The notes below the pieces were generated by a model. That model saw nothing but the letters and a program-made list of their open reading frames with translations. It ran no database searches and was not told the origin of the DNA. A stretch of DNA of 64,000 nt, taken from DATFVA01 sp963721075 (GTDB lineage Bacteria; Bacteroidota; Ignavibacteria; Ignavibacteriales; Ignavibacteriaceae). Location of the stretch: contig CAVRHV010000013.1 in the NCBI GenBank assembly GCA_963721075.1, positions 186,001 through 250,000 on the forward strand, written 5' to 3'. Below are positions 8,806 to 18,097 of this stretch, piece by piece. Position 1 is the stretch's first letter. The number at the start of each line of letters is the position of its first letter. The position numbers and the translations under genes were made by a program.

Positions 8806-9510
8806 TCAACTACGGTAATAATTAGATGATATAATATCCCTTACTTTTCCCATAAGTTCAAGTTCATCGTTACGGGTTTCAACTTTTGTTGTTACAATCG
8901 GCTCGCTGAATGTAACTCTTATTGTACCTTTATTTATTCTTAAAGAACCTTTGGGCAGTAGTTTATCAGAATCGCGAATAGTAACCGGCACAATGGGATA
9001 ATTAACCTGGCTTGCAAGGTGGAAGGCACCTCTTTTGAACGGCTGAAGCTCACCGTCTTTGCTGCGGGTTCCTTCCGGAAACAATATCATAGAAACAGCT
9101 TTTGTTTTCATCTTTTGTCTTGCTTTGTGAATACTCTTCAGAGCATTCTCGGCATTGCTTCTGTCTATCACAATATGGGGGCCCACCAGCAGCTGCCAGC
9201 CGAACAATGGAATCCTCGCCAATTCTTTTTTGAAGACAAATCCGGATTTGAGTGGAATAGTAAATTGCAGTGCAGTTATATCAAACTGACTTATATGATT
9301 GGAAACAAAAATAAAGGGACCGTCGCCGCGGATATTTTCGAGACCCTCAGCCTTAACTTTCACTCCGCTTATAAATAATATTCCGGCACCGTATAATTTG
9401 GTTACATATTTATAGGTAAAAAAAGATCTGTCCAGGAGTCCTGAGAGGAGTGCGAGGAAAGAAACTAATGTTGTATAAATAATAATGAATACTATTTTAA
9501 TATAAAACAA
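8806..9510 (-). CDS. 1-acyl-sn-glycerol-3-phosphate acyltransferase family protein
   Basis: Membrane-associated acyltransferase of the PlsC family, which acylates lysophosphatidate or a related acceptor in phospholipid synthesis. An N-terminal hydrophobic segment (IVFIIIYTTLVSFLALLSG) is followed by the catalytic NHISQFD (HX4D form), the FVFKKELARIPLFGW block, and the FPEGTRSKDG glycerophosphate-binding motif with PIVPVTI. A longer frame runs back over the preceding gene, but TTG at 9510 is better: GGAGGAG lies just upstream and the hydrophobic N-terminus then begins directly. It follows the M48 protease gene by 2 bp. Confidence 0.9.
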   Translation of the reverse strand: MFYIKIVFIIIYTTLVSFLALLSGLLDRSFFTYKYVTKLYGAGILFISGVKVKAEGLENIRGDGPFIFVSNHISQFDITALQFTIPLKSGFVFKKELARIPLFGWQLLVGPHIVIDRSNAENALKSIHKARQKMKTKAVSMILFPEGTRSKDGELQPFKRGAFHLASQVNYPIVPVTIRDSDKLLPKGSLRINKGTIRVTFSEPIVTTKVETRNDELELMGKVRDIISSNYYRS

Positions 9511-9512
9511 CC

Positions 9513-10646
9513 CTAAGTCTCCTCCAGCGAAATATTGTCTTCCCTGATACCGTACTGCATCACATACTTCCTGATGGCACTCACTCTCTTGGATATAGAA
9601 GGATGGCTGTAGAAAAACCATTCGACCAGAGGATGAGGATTCTTGTCAGCAAGATTCTGGTCGGTCAGCTTATTTAATGTGGCAATAAAAGCTGAAGGTT
9701 TATGCGTTACTGATACAGCATATTCATCTGCTTCATATTCAAATTTCCTTGATAAGATATTAGTCAAGGGAGTCTCAATTAAACCGATAAGCATAGCCCA
9801 TACAGAAAGAATAGGTAAAGCCGCAATCTCCTGCAGCTTCGTAAATCCAAACCAGCTGATCGACAGGCCGTAAAAGTAGGCGATCAGAAACAAGGTACCG
9901 AAACTTGCTGCTGTCCCAATAACAATATTTTTAAGAATATGATTTTTTTTATAATGTCCCAGTTCATGAGCAACGACAGTTTCTATTTCATCGTTAGAAT
10001 AATTATCCATCAGCGTATCACCCAGCAGTATTCTCTTTGATTTTCCCAGTCCGGTAAAAGCAGCATTCGCCTTTTTTGTATTTTTGCTCATATTGAATCT
10101 GAAAACATTCTCAACTTTAATTCCGGCATCTTCAGCAATTCTTGTAATTCTTGCCTTCAGATCCTCGTCTTCAATAGGAGTGATTTTATAAAAGATCGGA
10201 AGAACAATAACCGGCAGCAGCCTTGCAAACACAACAGATATGATGAAAAGAACTATGGCGAAGGGAAGCCACCAGAGCGCTCCGAATTTGTTAATAATAA
10301 AATAGAAAACGAGAAGTACAGGCACGCCGATAATGAGGGAAACAACCAGTCCTTTAAAATTCTCAAATAACCATTTACCTAGTGTCTGATTCGAGAGTCC
10401 GTATTTATGCTCCAGGTAAAAGTCTTTATAGTAATTTACGGGAGAAAAAAGAAGTATCCCGGCGAGTCCGGTTATTAGTATAAAAGCAAGGAACAACAGA
10501 TAAGAATTGCTCAAATAATTACCAAGCCAATTCTCCAGAGCGAGACTAAAATGAGAGTAAACGAAGGCGACTATCAGTATAAAACTAACCACACTTTTGG
10601 TTATGCTGATACCGAGTTTTATGTTATTATATTTTTTTGATTTCAT
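9513..10646 (-). CDS. M48 family integral membrane metalloprotease (Ste24/CAAX protease-like)
   Basis: A 377-residue membrane protein with several hydrophobic segments in the first 190 residues and two more around 245-300. The zinc-site motif is VVAHELGHYKKNHI (HExxH), with the third ligand Glu in KFEYEADEYAV. NYYKDFYLEHKYGLSNQTLGKW matches the Ste24/peptidase M48 N-terminal domain. The active site would face the cytosol and probably handles membrane protein quality control. It is followed almost directly by the acyltransferase, with a likely shared transcript. Confidence 0.92.
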   Translation of the reverse strand: MKSKKYNNIKLGISITKSVVSFILIVAFVYSHFSLALENWLGNYLSNSYLLFLAFILITGLAGILLFSPVNYYKDFYLEHKYGLSNQTLGKWLFENFKGLVVSLIIGVPVLLVFYFIINKFGALWWLPFAIVLFIISVVFARLLPVIVLPIFYKITPIEDEDLKARITRIAEDAGIKVENVFRFNMSKNTKKANAAFTGLGKSKRILLGDTLMDNYSNDEIETVVAHELGHYKKNHILKNIVIGTAASFGTLFLIAYFYGLSISWFGFTKLQEIAALPILSVWAMLIGLIETPLTNILSRKFEYEADEYAVSVTHKPSAFIATLNKLTDQNLADKNPHPLVEWFFYSHPSISKRVSAIRKYVMQYGIREDNISLEET

Positions 10647-10703
10647 TAAAGCAAACTAAGGAGAGCCGAATTTAAGTTCAACACATCTCGTGATACAAGA
10701 TAC

Positions 10704-10732
10704 AAAAAGCCTTATTAAAAAATAGGGCTTTA
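10704..10732 (-). terminator. Terminator at the end of the bat operon
   Basis: On the minus strand AAAGCCctatt pairs imperfectly with aataaGGCTTT and is followed by TTTT. The stem overlaps the batE stop codon, a compact arrangement that ends the bat transcript. Confidence 0.6.
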
Positions 10733-11482
10733 TATCATTCTTAAGTCGTCCTGCGGAAGCCACCCCAGTTTGCCGTCCTGAAGTCTGATCCTGTAGTAGT
10801 TGTCAACTTTATCCTCGATCCTGACTTTTAATCCCTCATGAATTACAAACGCATCCTTACTATCCGGATCGGGAGAAAGTTTTGCGGTAGCTGACTGCTG
10901 TACCACTACTCCGTTCTTAATATTGTACTCACGGTTATATTTGATTGCTGAGACTGCAATTGTAACTGCAAACAGGAAAAGGACAACAATGCCGGAAAAG
11001 AAGGCAATTCTCTGATAATCACCGCGTCGGGTAAAGAAGTAGAAAATAATTAGTCCTATCAGAAGCAGATAAAATATATAAGATAGGTATATCCACCCTG
11101 AAAAAGTTAATAATGCAAGAAAACTTTCCCACCATTGAAAAATAAAAAATTCAGGGAGAGTATTTATCCTGTCGATCGTTCTGGAGTTTGCAAGCGCGAG
11201 ATTATGCCTGATATCCTCATCGCCAGGCGAAAGTTTCAATGCCCTTTCATAATTAAGGATCGCATAACCCAGGTTTCCTTTTCGGTAATAGGCATTGCCA
11301 AGGTTGTAGTACAATTCTGCACTTTCATAACCTTCGTTTAGCACTTTGCTGTAAGCCTGAACAGCCTTATCATACTGCTGTTTCTGGTAGAAATTATTTC
11401 CCTGTTCCAAAAAATTTTGGGGCTGTGCTTCAAGCACAAAAGGAAGAAGAAGCAGAAACAAAATAAATAACTTACGCAGCAT
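10730..11482 (-). CDS. batE: BatE-like protein: TPR repeats, membrane segments and SH3-like domain
   Basis: A protein of about 250 residues. It has a signal peptide (KLFILFLLLLPFVLEAQ), two TPR units (NNFYQKQQYDKAVQAYSKVL and LYYNLGNAYYRKGNLGYAIL), two transmembrane helices at about residues 125-190, and a C-terminal SH3-like domain (VVVQQSATAKLSPDPDSKDAF...GWLPQDDLRMI). This architecture at the end of a bat operon is typical BatE. Its role in the Bat complex is not biochemically defined; the operon is associated with oxygen tolerance in Bacteroides and Francisella. The ATG that overlaps the end of batD is preferred over a TTG nine codons earlier. Confidence 0.8.
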   Translation of the reverse strand: MLRKLFILFLLLLPFVLEAQPQNFLEQGNNFYQKQQYDKAVQAYSKVLNEGYESAELYYNLGNAYYRKGNLGYAILNYERALKLSPGDEDIRHNLALANSRTIDRINTLPEFFIFQWWESFLALLTFSGWIYLSYIFYLLLIGLIIFYFFTRRGDYQRIAFFSGIVVLFLFAVTIAVSAIKYNREYNIKNGVVVQQSATAKLSPDPDSKDAFVIHEGLKVRIEDKVDNYYRIRLQDGKLGWLPQDDLRMI

Positions 11483-13313
11483 TTTTCTTAAGGGATAAAG
11501 ATTTTTCAATTTCAGTGATTATATGAGAAAGTTCATCATACATTTCAGCAACTGCTGCTGTTTCGCTTTCTTTTGGAGCAAAACGAATGAACTCGCATTT
11601 ATTGGCTACTCTTTCAAACTCGGCAATAAGCTCACTATTGAGACCTCTATTATGGAGTTCGGCAGAAGCCCGGTCAACGCTCAGCTCCGATTTTGGAATG
11701 TGAAACTTATCTTCAAGGTATCCGAAGAGAGCCAGTGATATCTCAGAATAGAAAGCATTGTGATCGCCCGAATCCATAAGAGATTTTGCCTTTTTCAGCC
11801 GCATCCTGGCAACTTTCTGTGCCCGCTGGTACCGCATGAGCTGAACGTTGCCGGCAAGCTTATCTTCTCTCCTCCTCCATACTACCAGTCCTAATCCGAG
11901 GATAAACGGAAATCCCACGGCAGCCCAGAAACCGAAGCGGTTTAATATAAAGCCGCCTGTGCGGTGAAGTGATTCGGAATCCGTCTTAATATAACGTATA
12001 TCTTCTCCCAGCATTTTCACATCTTCTTTACCGGCGTATTCCTGTGAATTAGCGATTGCTCCCTGTTCAACATTAAGTGAATAAGCAGGAGTACTGAGTG
12101 TAACGTATGACTTTTTATTTATATCGAAATAAGAAAATTTTACTGGAGGAATTTCTTTCTTTCCCGCATCGCGCGGAACGATAAGATATTCGGCGGTTTT
12201 CTTTCCGGATATCTTTCCGGTCCTGTTAACCTGTTCATTTACCTTCGGTTCATATTGTTCGAACCCGGCCGGAAGATTGATTTTGGGCATTTCAAGCAGA
12301 CTAATATTTCCGGTTCCGTTTATAGTCAGTTTCATCGTTACTGGTTCATTTGTCTTCGTAGATCTTTTATCAATTTGTGAATCCATTGAGAAATCACCCA
12401 CCGCACCGTTAAATGAATCCGGGACATTCGCTGATGGGAGCGGCTGCACCTTAATTTTAAGTGAGTTTGATTTTGCCGTAAAGTCTACTGTCTGCCCTAT
12501 TCCGAAAAAAGGATCATTAAAGAAATCATCGAACACATTATTGCTTTTTCTTTTCTTCTGAACCTGCACAGGAACATCGAGCTCGAAAGGAGTAACATTA
12601 AGTTCACCGGTTTGCGTCGGGAATAGTGCGACCTTTTTAAGTAAACCTACACGGTATCTCTTTCCCTGATAAGTTTCTGTCGTGAAAGAAATATTGCCGG
12701 GAGTTTCAAGTTCCTCCGCCCAGAATCCGGGATATTGAGGAAGTTTACTGATCGACATTTGGGATGCAATACTTAAACGGGTGTAAAGTTTATATGTGAC
12801 TGTGACCTGTTCGCCCATCAGGACTTTTTGTTTGTCAGCCGTCGCCCTTACAAAAACATTCTGCGCTATCTCATCATTACTTATTCCTGAAGAATTCTGG
12901 TTACTATTCTGTTGTGTGCCGGAATTGGATGAACCTTTTTCGACCTGGATAGTGATTGGATCAGTTTTATACGGTGTGCCTTTATACTTAATAGATGCGC
13001 TGCCGATTGTGTACCTGCCCAGATTTTTCGGCTGGAGATAAAATGAATAAGAGAGTGAAGCAGAAACAGAGCCATTAATGATCTGCATACTTGTAGACTG
13101 ATTAGGACCGCTCAGGACCATGAAGCCTGCAAAATCCGGCGCATTAAATCCGCTTAGATTATTTACATCAGTTCCTTCAAAAGTAAAGGTTACCTGAAAG
13201 CGGTCATTCAGACTCACTGAGGTGTTATCAACCGAGGCACTAAATGATTGAGCCGACATCGCCGGGACGAACAAGCCAATAATTAAAAATATGTATGCTA
13301 TTAATTTTATCAT
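11472..13313 (-). CDS. batD: BatD family protein (oxygen tolerance)
   Basis: A 613-residue envelope protein. It has a signal peptide ending at MSAQS, then tandem immunoglobulin-like beta domains (ASVDNTSVSLNDRFQVTFTFEG, VFVRATADKQKVLMGEQVTVTYKLYT, VGDFSMDSQIDKRSTKTNEPVTMKLTINGTGN) that define the BatD family, one transmembrane helix at about residues 455-475 (FGFWAAVGFPFILGLGLVVW) and a charged cytosolic tail. It probably scaffolds the BatA/BatB proteins at the membrane (inference from operon). It overlaps batE and is 11 bp from batC. Confidence 0.88.
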   Translation of the reverse strand: MIKLIAYIFLIIGLFVPAMSAQSFSASVDNTSVSLNDRFQVTFTFEGTDVNNLSGFNAPDFAGFMVLSGPNQSTSMQIINGSVSASLSYSFYLQPKNLGRYTIGSASIKYKGTPYKTDPITIQVEKGSSNSGTQQNSNQNSSGISNDEIAQNVFVRATADKQKVLMGEQVTVTYKLYTRLSIASQMSISKLPQYPGFWAEELETPGNISFTTETYQGKRYRVGLLKKVALFPTQTGELNVTPFELDVPVQVQKKRKSNNVFDDFFNDPFFGIGQTVDFTAKSNSLKIKVQPLPSANVPDSFNGAVGDFSMDSQIDKRSTKTNEPVTMKLTINGTGNISLLEMPKINLPAGFEQYEPKVNEQVNRTGKISGKKTAEYLIVPRDAGKKEIPPVKFSYFDINKKSYVTLSTPAYSLNVEQGAIANSQEYAGKEDVKMLGEDIRYIKTDSESLHRTGGFILNRFGFWAAVGFPFILGLGLVVWRRREDKLAGNVQLMRYQRAQKVARMRLKKAKSLMDSGDHNAFYSEISLALFGYLEDKFHIPKSELSVDRASAELHNRGLNSELIAEFERVANKCEFIRFAPKESETAAVAEMYDELSHIITEIEKSLSLKKNAA

Positions 13314-13324
13314 ATCAAAACGGA

Positions 13325-14077
13325 TTACCAGTCTTTATCAGTTTTAATCGGCTTACCTTTCATTTTCCTTAATTTCTTCTGGAGATCTTTTTCGTTATTC
13401 TTTAAAGCCTGGAGTATTCTTTCAGCCTCCTGCTTAGAGATCTTATTCTGCTGCTGTTTCTGCTGAGTTGCATCCTGCTTAGCCTCCTGATTTTTCTGAT
13501 CCTGCTGATTTTGCTTATTCTGTTGATCTTTCTTCTGCTGGTCCTTATTCTGCTGCTGCTGATCTTTATTCTGTTTTTGGTCTTTGTTCTGATCTTTATT
13601 CTGCTGATTCTTATCCTGGTTCTGTTTCTGCTGATTCTTCTGATTTTTCAACAAATCGAGAGCATACGACAAATTATATTTTGTTTCTTCATCGTTAGGA
13701 TTCAGCTTAAGCGAATTCTTGTAGGCTTCGATACTTTCTTTAATCTGCTTCGACTTGAGCAGCGAGTTGCCGATATTATGATACACTTTAGCTTTTTCAT
13801 TTTTGGTTTTTGCCTGCGAAAGTGCAGTTTTATATGAATTCAATGCTTCCTCATATCTCTGCTGCTGGTAGTAAGCATCGCCGAGATTGAAGTTCGTAAT
13901 AAAATTTTCAGGCGCTTTATCCAGTCCCTTTTTGAAGTTCACTTCCGCATCAGCGAACTTTTTGTCTTTATATTTTTCAACGCCGTTGTTGTTAAGACTA
14001 CGGAGACTCTGCGCATGAAGCACATCCATAGCCGTAAAAGTTAATAAGCAGCTGAATATTATTATCATCAATTTCAT
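13325..14077 (-). CDS. batC: BatC-like TPR protein with a Gln/Lys/Asn/Asp-rich tail
   Basis: A 250-residue secreted or periplasmic TPR protein. A signal peptide ends near VLHAQS; three TPR units follow (GVEKYKDKKFADAEVNFKKGL, NLGDAYYQQQRYEEALNSYK, HNIGNSLLKSKQIKESIEAYK). From about residue 165 to 215 the protein is almost only Q, N, K and D. The final segment KISKQEAERILQALKNNEKDLQKKL is a predicted helix also seen in BatC relatives. It sits between batB and batD, the usual place for batC. Confidence 0.83.
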   Translation of the reverse strand: MKLMIIIFSCLLTFTAMDVLHAQSLRSLNNNGVEKYKDKKFADAEVNFKKGLDKAPENFITNFNLGDAYYQQQRYEEALNSYKTALSQAKTKNEKAKVYHNIGNSLLKSKQIKESIEAYKNSLKLNPNDEETKYNLSYALDLLKNQKNQQKQNQDKNQQNKDQNKDQKQNKDQQQQNKDQQKKDQQNKQNQQDQKNQEAKQDATQQKQQQNKISKQEAERILQALKNNEKDLQKKLRKMKGKPIKTDKDW

Positions 14078-14079
14078 TT

Positions 14080-15129
14080 TCAGACCTTCTGCTCAATTCC
14101 TAATTTTTTGTTAAGCTTATCAAAAAGGAGCGATCGCCTTTCCGAAATAAAAAATTCAAGTACCAGCAGAAAAATAGCCGGAGCTAAAAAATAGTAAAAC
14201 CTGTCTTCGTAATCAGTAACCTTCCTGACACCAAACTCGCTTTTCTCCAGCGAGGAAAGGTCGCTGTAAATTCTGTCGAGGTAATCATCATACGTTGTTG
14301 CCTGAAAATATTTTCCATCTCCTGCAGAAGCGATCTGCTTTAAGGTTTCATCATCCAGTTTTGTAAGTACTATATTTCCGTTATCATCTTTTTTGTAACC
14401 AACCTGCTGACCCTGTGCATTATAAACAGGGATCGGAACGCCGGTTGTTGATCCCAGTCCGATAGTATAGATCATAATTCCTTTATCAGTTGCCGAGTTT
14501 ACCGCCTGCATAATATCACCTTCGTGATCTTCACCATCAGTTATAATTACTATCACCTTCTTTGTACTGCTCTTATAGTCAAATGATTTTGTCGCAAGGT
14601 TAATAGCAGACGCAATAGCAGTTCCCTGCTGCGGCACCGAATTTACATCAACAGCCGAAAGGAAGAGATTTGCCGCAGAGTAATCAGTTGTAAGCGGAAA
14701 CTGTACAAAAGCATCTCCAGCAAAAATAATGAGGCCGATCCTGTCGCCCCTCAGCTTATTTATCAGCGTTGTTATCTGGTACTTTGCCTGATCAAGTCTG
14801 TCAGGTTTGATATCCTGTGCCAGCATACTCCGGGATACATCAAGCGCAATAAATACATCGATACCTGATTGTTTAACCTCCTGAACCCTGGTGCCCACCT
14901 GAGGATTTGCGGCGGCGAAGATCAGCAATACAAGGGCAAAGAGTACAAGACCGATTTTGAACCAGTTCTTCATAATACTGAAATCAGGGAAAAGCACACG
15001 GTGGAGCTTCCTGTCGGCAAATTTCTCCAGCAGTCTTTTACGGTTCCTGTTCAGATACCAGAACAGCAGTATCAGTACAGGTATCGCATAAAGCGCGTTC
15101 AAATATTCAGGATGTGCAAAACGAAACAT
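14080..15129 (-). CDS. batB: BatB-like von Willebrand factor A domain membrane protein
   Basis: A protein of about 350 residues: two N-terminal transmembrane helices (about 8-25 and 55-75), a VWA domain with the MIDAS motif DVSRSML (DxSxS), the Thr/Asp positions ITDGEDHEGD, and a C-terminal transmembrane helix (YYFLAPAIFLLVLEFFIS). The VWA domain binds a divalent metal and mediates protein contacts. The ATG before FRFAHPEYL is chosen because it matches the normal N-terminus of the family; the frame opens five codons earlier. Confidence 0.88.
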   Translation of the reverse strand: MFRFAHPEYLNALYAIPVLILLFWYLNRNRKRLLEKFADRKLHRVLFPDFSIMKNWFKIGLVLFALVLLIFAAANPQVGTRVQEVKQSGIDVFIALDVSRSMLAQDIKPDRLDQAKYQITTLINKLRGDRIGLIIFAGDAFVQFPLTTDYSAANLFLSAVDVNSVPQQGTAIASAINLATKSFDYKSSTKKVIVIITDGEDHEGDIMQAVNSATDKGIMIYTIGLGSTTGVPIPVYNAQGQQVGYKKDDNGNIVLTKLDDETLKQIASAGDGKYFQATTYDDYLDRIYSDLSSLEKSEFGVRKVTDYEDRFYYFLAPAIFLLVLEFFISERRSLLFDKLNKKLGIEQKV

Positions 15130-15165
15130 ATATATAATTAACAATTAACAATGATCAATTAACAA

Positions 15166-16161
15166 TTATGGAATCTTTCTTAAGACTGTGCGTGACAGCG
15201 ATACCTCGAGGAATAGAAGGAAGATACCGCCGCCAAGCCAGCCGTAAAAAAGCTCCTTCGCATTTCTATAAGAAGTAATTTCAACTCTTGTTTTCTCAAG
15301 CTTGTCGATTTTGTTATAAATATCTTCAAGTGTTCTGTTGTCAGTCGCTCTGAAATACTGACCGTCGGTAATCGATGCAATTTTTTGAAGAACCGCTTCA
15401 TCAATTTCAACAGGAGCCATCTGGTACCTGATGCCGAAGGGGGTCTGAACCGGGAAAGGAGCATTACCTCTTGTTCCCACACCAATAGTATATATCCTGA
15501 TGCCAAAAGTCTTTGCTATTTCAGCAGCAGATACCGGATCAACCTCACCCGCATTGTTCACTCCGTCAGTAAGCAGTATTATAATCTTGCTTTTGGCATC
15601 ACTGTCCTTCAGTCTGTTTACACCGTTGGCAATAGCATTTCCAATGGCTGTTCCGTCTTCTATCATTCCGCTCTTAATCTGACTCAGAAGGTTCCGCAGG
15701 ACGGGATAATCAACGGTAAGCGGACACTGGGTAAAAGCATCGCGTGCAAAAACAACAAGTCCGATCCTGTCAGATGTTCTTCCTTTAATAAAATTATCAA
15801 TAACATTTTTGGCGGCCTCAAGTCGGTTAGGTTTAAGATCCTCCGCAAGCATACTTCCCGAGATATCAAGAACCATTGCTATATCAATTCCTTCTGTATA
15901 GATATTTTCGCCTGACGAAAATGTCTGGGGACGTGCAAGGGCAACGATAAACAATGCTACTGCAAGCAGTCTGAGAATAAAAGGAACATGTCTCAGTCTC
16001 TCCCTGAAAGTAGGAGCAAATCCCTTGAGAAATCCGAGTGAGGAGTATTTAACCGAAGGCTGCTTTCTGTAGCCTTTCAAGAAATACCAGGCTGCCATTA
16101 TTGGTATGATGATCAGGAAGAATAAAATCCAGGGGTATGCAAATGAAATATCGTTAAACAT
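15166..16161 (-). CDS. batA: BatA-like von Willebrand factor A domain membrane protein
   Basis: Paralogue of batB, about 331 residues, with the same layout: transmembrane helices at about 10-25 and 55-75, a VWA domain with MIDAS DISGSML, then RTSDRIGLVVFARDAFTQ and LLTDGVNNAGEVDP, and a C-terminal helix (GWLGGGIFLLFLEV). The start ATG is the one with GAGGTGA at proper spacing. It lies directly after the DUF4381-like gene with an overlapping end. BatA and BatB together form the VWA pair expected in the operon. Confidence 0.88.
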   Translation of the reverse strand: MFNDISFAYPWILFFLIIIPIMAAWYFLKGYRKQPSVKYSSLGFLKGFAPTFRERLRHVPFILRLLAVALFIVALARPQTFSSGENIYTEGIDIAMVLDISGSMLAEDLKPNRLEAAKNVIDNFIKGRTSDRIGLVVFARDAFTQCPLTVDYPVLRNLLSQIKSGMIEDGTAIGNAIANGVNRLKDSDAKSKIIILLTDGVNNAGEVDPVSAAEIAKTFGIRIYTIGVGTRGNAPFPVQTPFGIRYQMAPVEIDEAVLQKIASITDGQYFRATDNRTLEDIYNKIDKLEKTRVEITSYRNAKELFYGWLGGGIFLLFLEVSLSRTVLRKIP

Positions 16162-17104
16162 TTTCAATCACCTCAGTCACTGCTTCATCGGAACCCGATT
16201 TTGTTTTCTGCACTATATCTTCTGCCTGTCGCATCATTTCTTCATTTACAGATGCCATCGGCTGATACTTCGCAAACTTCACCATATCTGCATTACTTAA
16301 AAAATTCTCTGTATCTGTTATTATTTTCTCAGTTCCTGCTCTTTTGCGCAGTTCATCAACCGCTTCGCCGGAGGTCATTTCAAGTGCCGGCAGGTTAAAT
16401 CGTTCTTCAAAATATCTTCTGATAATCTCTGTAATCTCCGAATGATATTCCTTTACCATTCCCTTCTGCCATAACTGCTTTTCACTCAATGCCCCGAGAG
16501 ATTTCATTGCCGTAATATGGGGAGGCGTTTTAATAACAATTTTTTCCGGAACGTATTCTGCTTTCCGCTTCTGGTATCTTCGATAAAAATAATAGACTGC
16601 TGCCAGGATAATTAGTCCGATCAAACCCCATAATACAATCCAGCGCCAGTCGAGAGGAATTTTAAGGGGTGCCTTTACGTCTTTTATTCCACCTTCCGGA
16701 TTTACTTTTAAGGGACGGACAGTAAAATAGACTTCATTTGTGGTAATAACTCTGGCAACTGTGTCCTCTTTTGCCCTGTAATAAACGGGTACAGGAGGAA
16801 CCGTTACATCAGATGAATCATACTTTGAAAAAGTATAATTGTAGGTTATAACCTGTCTGCCGTCTTTTTCCTCTTTTTGAGGGGCCTGCTGACTTATAAG
16901 CTCCATGCCCGCGAGTGTATCACTAACGGCGGGTCCGCTTACAGTGAGATCCGGGCGGACTTTTACCTGTATCGTGTAATGAATATAGTCGCCGACCTTG
17001 TATGCACTTGTATCGGTCGAAGCAAGTACAGAAATATTCTGTGCTGAAGAAAATCCTGCCAGCACTAAAATAAAAATCAGAACATTTAAGAATCTTTTTA
17101 CCAT
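16154..17104 (-). CDS. BatD-like/DUF4381-like membrane protein of the bat operon
   Basis: A 316-residue protein with a signal peptide (MVKRFLNVLIFILVLAGFSSAQN), one beta-rich domain resembling the first part of BatD (YKVGDYIHYTIQVKVRPDLTV), one transmembrane helix (IVLWGLIGLIILAAVYYFY) at about residues 155-175, and a cytosolic part with HITAMKSLGALSEKQLWQKG that resembles the DUF4381 region. Genes of this kind sit between the DUF58 gene and batA in many Bacteroidetes. Molecular function is unknown. Its start overlaps the DUF58 gene by 7 bp. Confidence 0.75.
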   Translation of the reverse strand: MVKRFLNVLIFILVLAGFSSAQNISVLASTDTSAYKVGDYIHYTIQVKVRPDLTVSGPAVSDTLAGMELISQQAPQKEEKDGRQVITYNYTFSKYDSSDVTVPPVPVYYRAKEDTVARVITTNEVYFTVRPLKVNPEGGIKDVKAPLKIPLDWRWIVLWGLIGLIILAAVYYFYRRYQKRKAEYVPEKIVIKTPPHITAMKSLGALSEKQLWQKGMVKEYHSEITEIIRRYFEERFNLPALEMTSGEAVDELRKRAGTEKIITDTENFLSNADMVKFAKYQPMASVNEEMMRQAEDIVQKTKSGSDEAVTEVIENV

Positions 17105-17973
17105 CTTCTCTCACGTAATCTGAAGAATTGAACAAGTGGTTTTACGTAATCATCGCCCGTCTGCACCTCAATACTGTCCAGTCTGCTTGAAATAAACAGC
17201 GACTTTCTCTTCCGGATCATCATTTCTCTAACTTCTTTCAGCCTGTTCTGAATTTTTATACTACTGGTATCCACCCATCGTTCCTCACCGGTTTCAGCAT
17301 CAGTTAGTTTGATTAGTCCCATTTTCGGTAATTCGCTTTCGCGTTTATCGTTCAGCACAACCCCGATAAGGTCGTGTTTCTTCCCGATAATGCGGAGAAT
17401 CTTTTCATAACCTGAGTCCATAAAATCCGACAGCAGGAAAACGATACTCCTTTTTTTAATTGTGCTGTTAAGATATTCCAGCGCAGCTTTCAGGTTCGTG
17501 GTTTTGCCTTCAGGTTCAAAAGAAAGCACCTCACGAATAATACGGAGAACGTGACTTCTTCCCTTCCGAGGCGGAACAAACTTTTCAATTTTATCGGTAA
17601 ACAGGATCAATCCGACTTTATCATTATTCTTCAAAGCAGAAAAAGCGAGGATAGCACTGAGCTCAGCGGCAACCTGCTGCTTGGTTTTCTCCACTGTACC
17701 GAAGATGAGAGACCCGCTGAGATCAACCATCATCATCACCGTTAGTTCGCGTTCCTCTTCGAAAATCTTAATAAAAGGATGACCAAACCTCGCAGTAACA
17801 TTCCAGTCGATATTCCTTATATCGTCTCCGAACTGATATTCACGGACCTCCGAGAATTCCATTCCTCTGCCCTTAAACACCGAATGGTATTCACCGGAGA
17901 AGACCTGGTTTACAAGTCCCTTCGTCCTTATCTCGATCTGTCTTACCTGTTTAAGCAGTTCTTTTGTTAACAC
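17098..17973 (-). CDS. DUF58 domain protein (MoxR-associated)
   Basis: A 291-residue cytosolic protein with the conserved DUF58 segment GRGMEFSEVREYQFGDDIRNIDW and a VWA-like fold thereafter (VDLSGSLIFGT, LFTDKIEKFVPPRKG, VFLLSDFMDSGYE). These proteins are nearly always next to a MoxR AAA ATPase and are thought to work with it. Here it lies between moxR and the bat genes. The start is GTG. The spacer between moxR and this gene holds a degraded dispersed repeat. Confidence 0.88.
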   Translation of the reverse strand: MLTKELLKQVRQIEIRTKGLVNQVFSGEYHSVFKGRGMEFSEVREYQFGDDIRNIDWNVTARFGHPFIKIFEEERELTVMMMVDLSGSLIFGTVEKTKQQVAAELSAILAFSALKNNDKVGLILFTDKIEKFVPPRKGRSHVLRIIREVLSFEPEGKTTNLKAALEYLNSTIKKRSIVFLLSDFMDSGYEKILRIIGKKHDLIGVVLNDKRESELPKMGLIKLTDAETGEERWVDTSSIKIQNRLKEVREMMIRKRKSLFISSRLDSIEVQTGDDYVKPLVQFFRLRERRW

Positions 17974-18097
17974 TGGTTCAAATATTAAATTGTTAATTAA
18001 TCATTGATGTCACATCAGATGGTTTCAGCATAGCTGCAAAAACCAGATGTATAGAGTTCTCAGTCGTCCTTCGCGACATCGTTAGAAATGACAGTAA

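Noticed and set aside
13511..13837. Leu/Ile-rich open frame on the plus strand opposite batC
   Set aside because: It is the antisense of the Gln/Asn/Lys-rich batC tail; the hydrophobic look is a consequence of reading those codons backwards.
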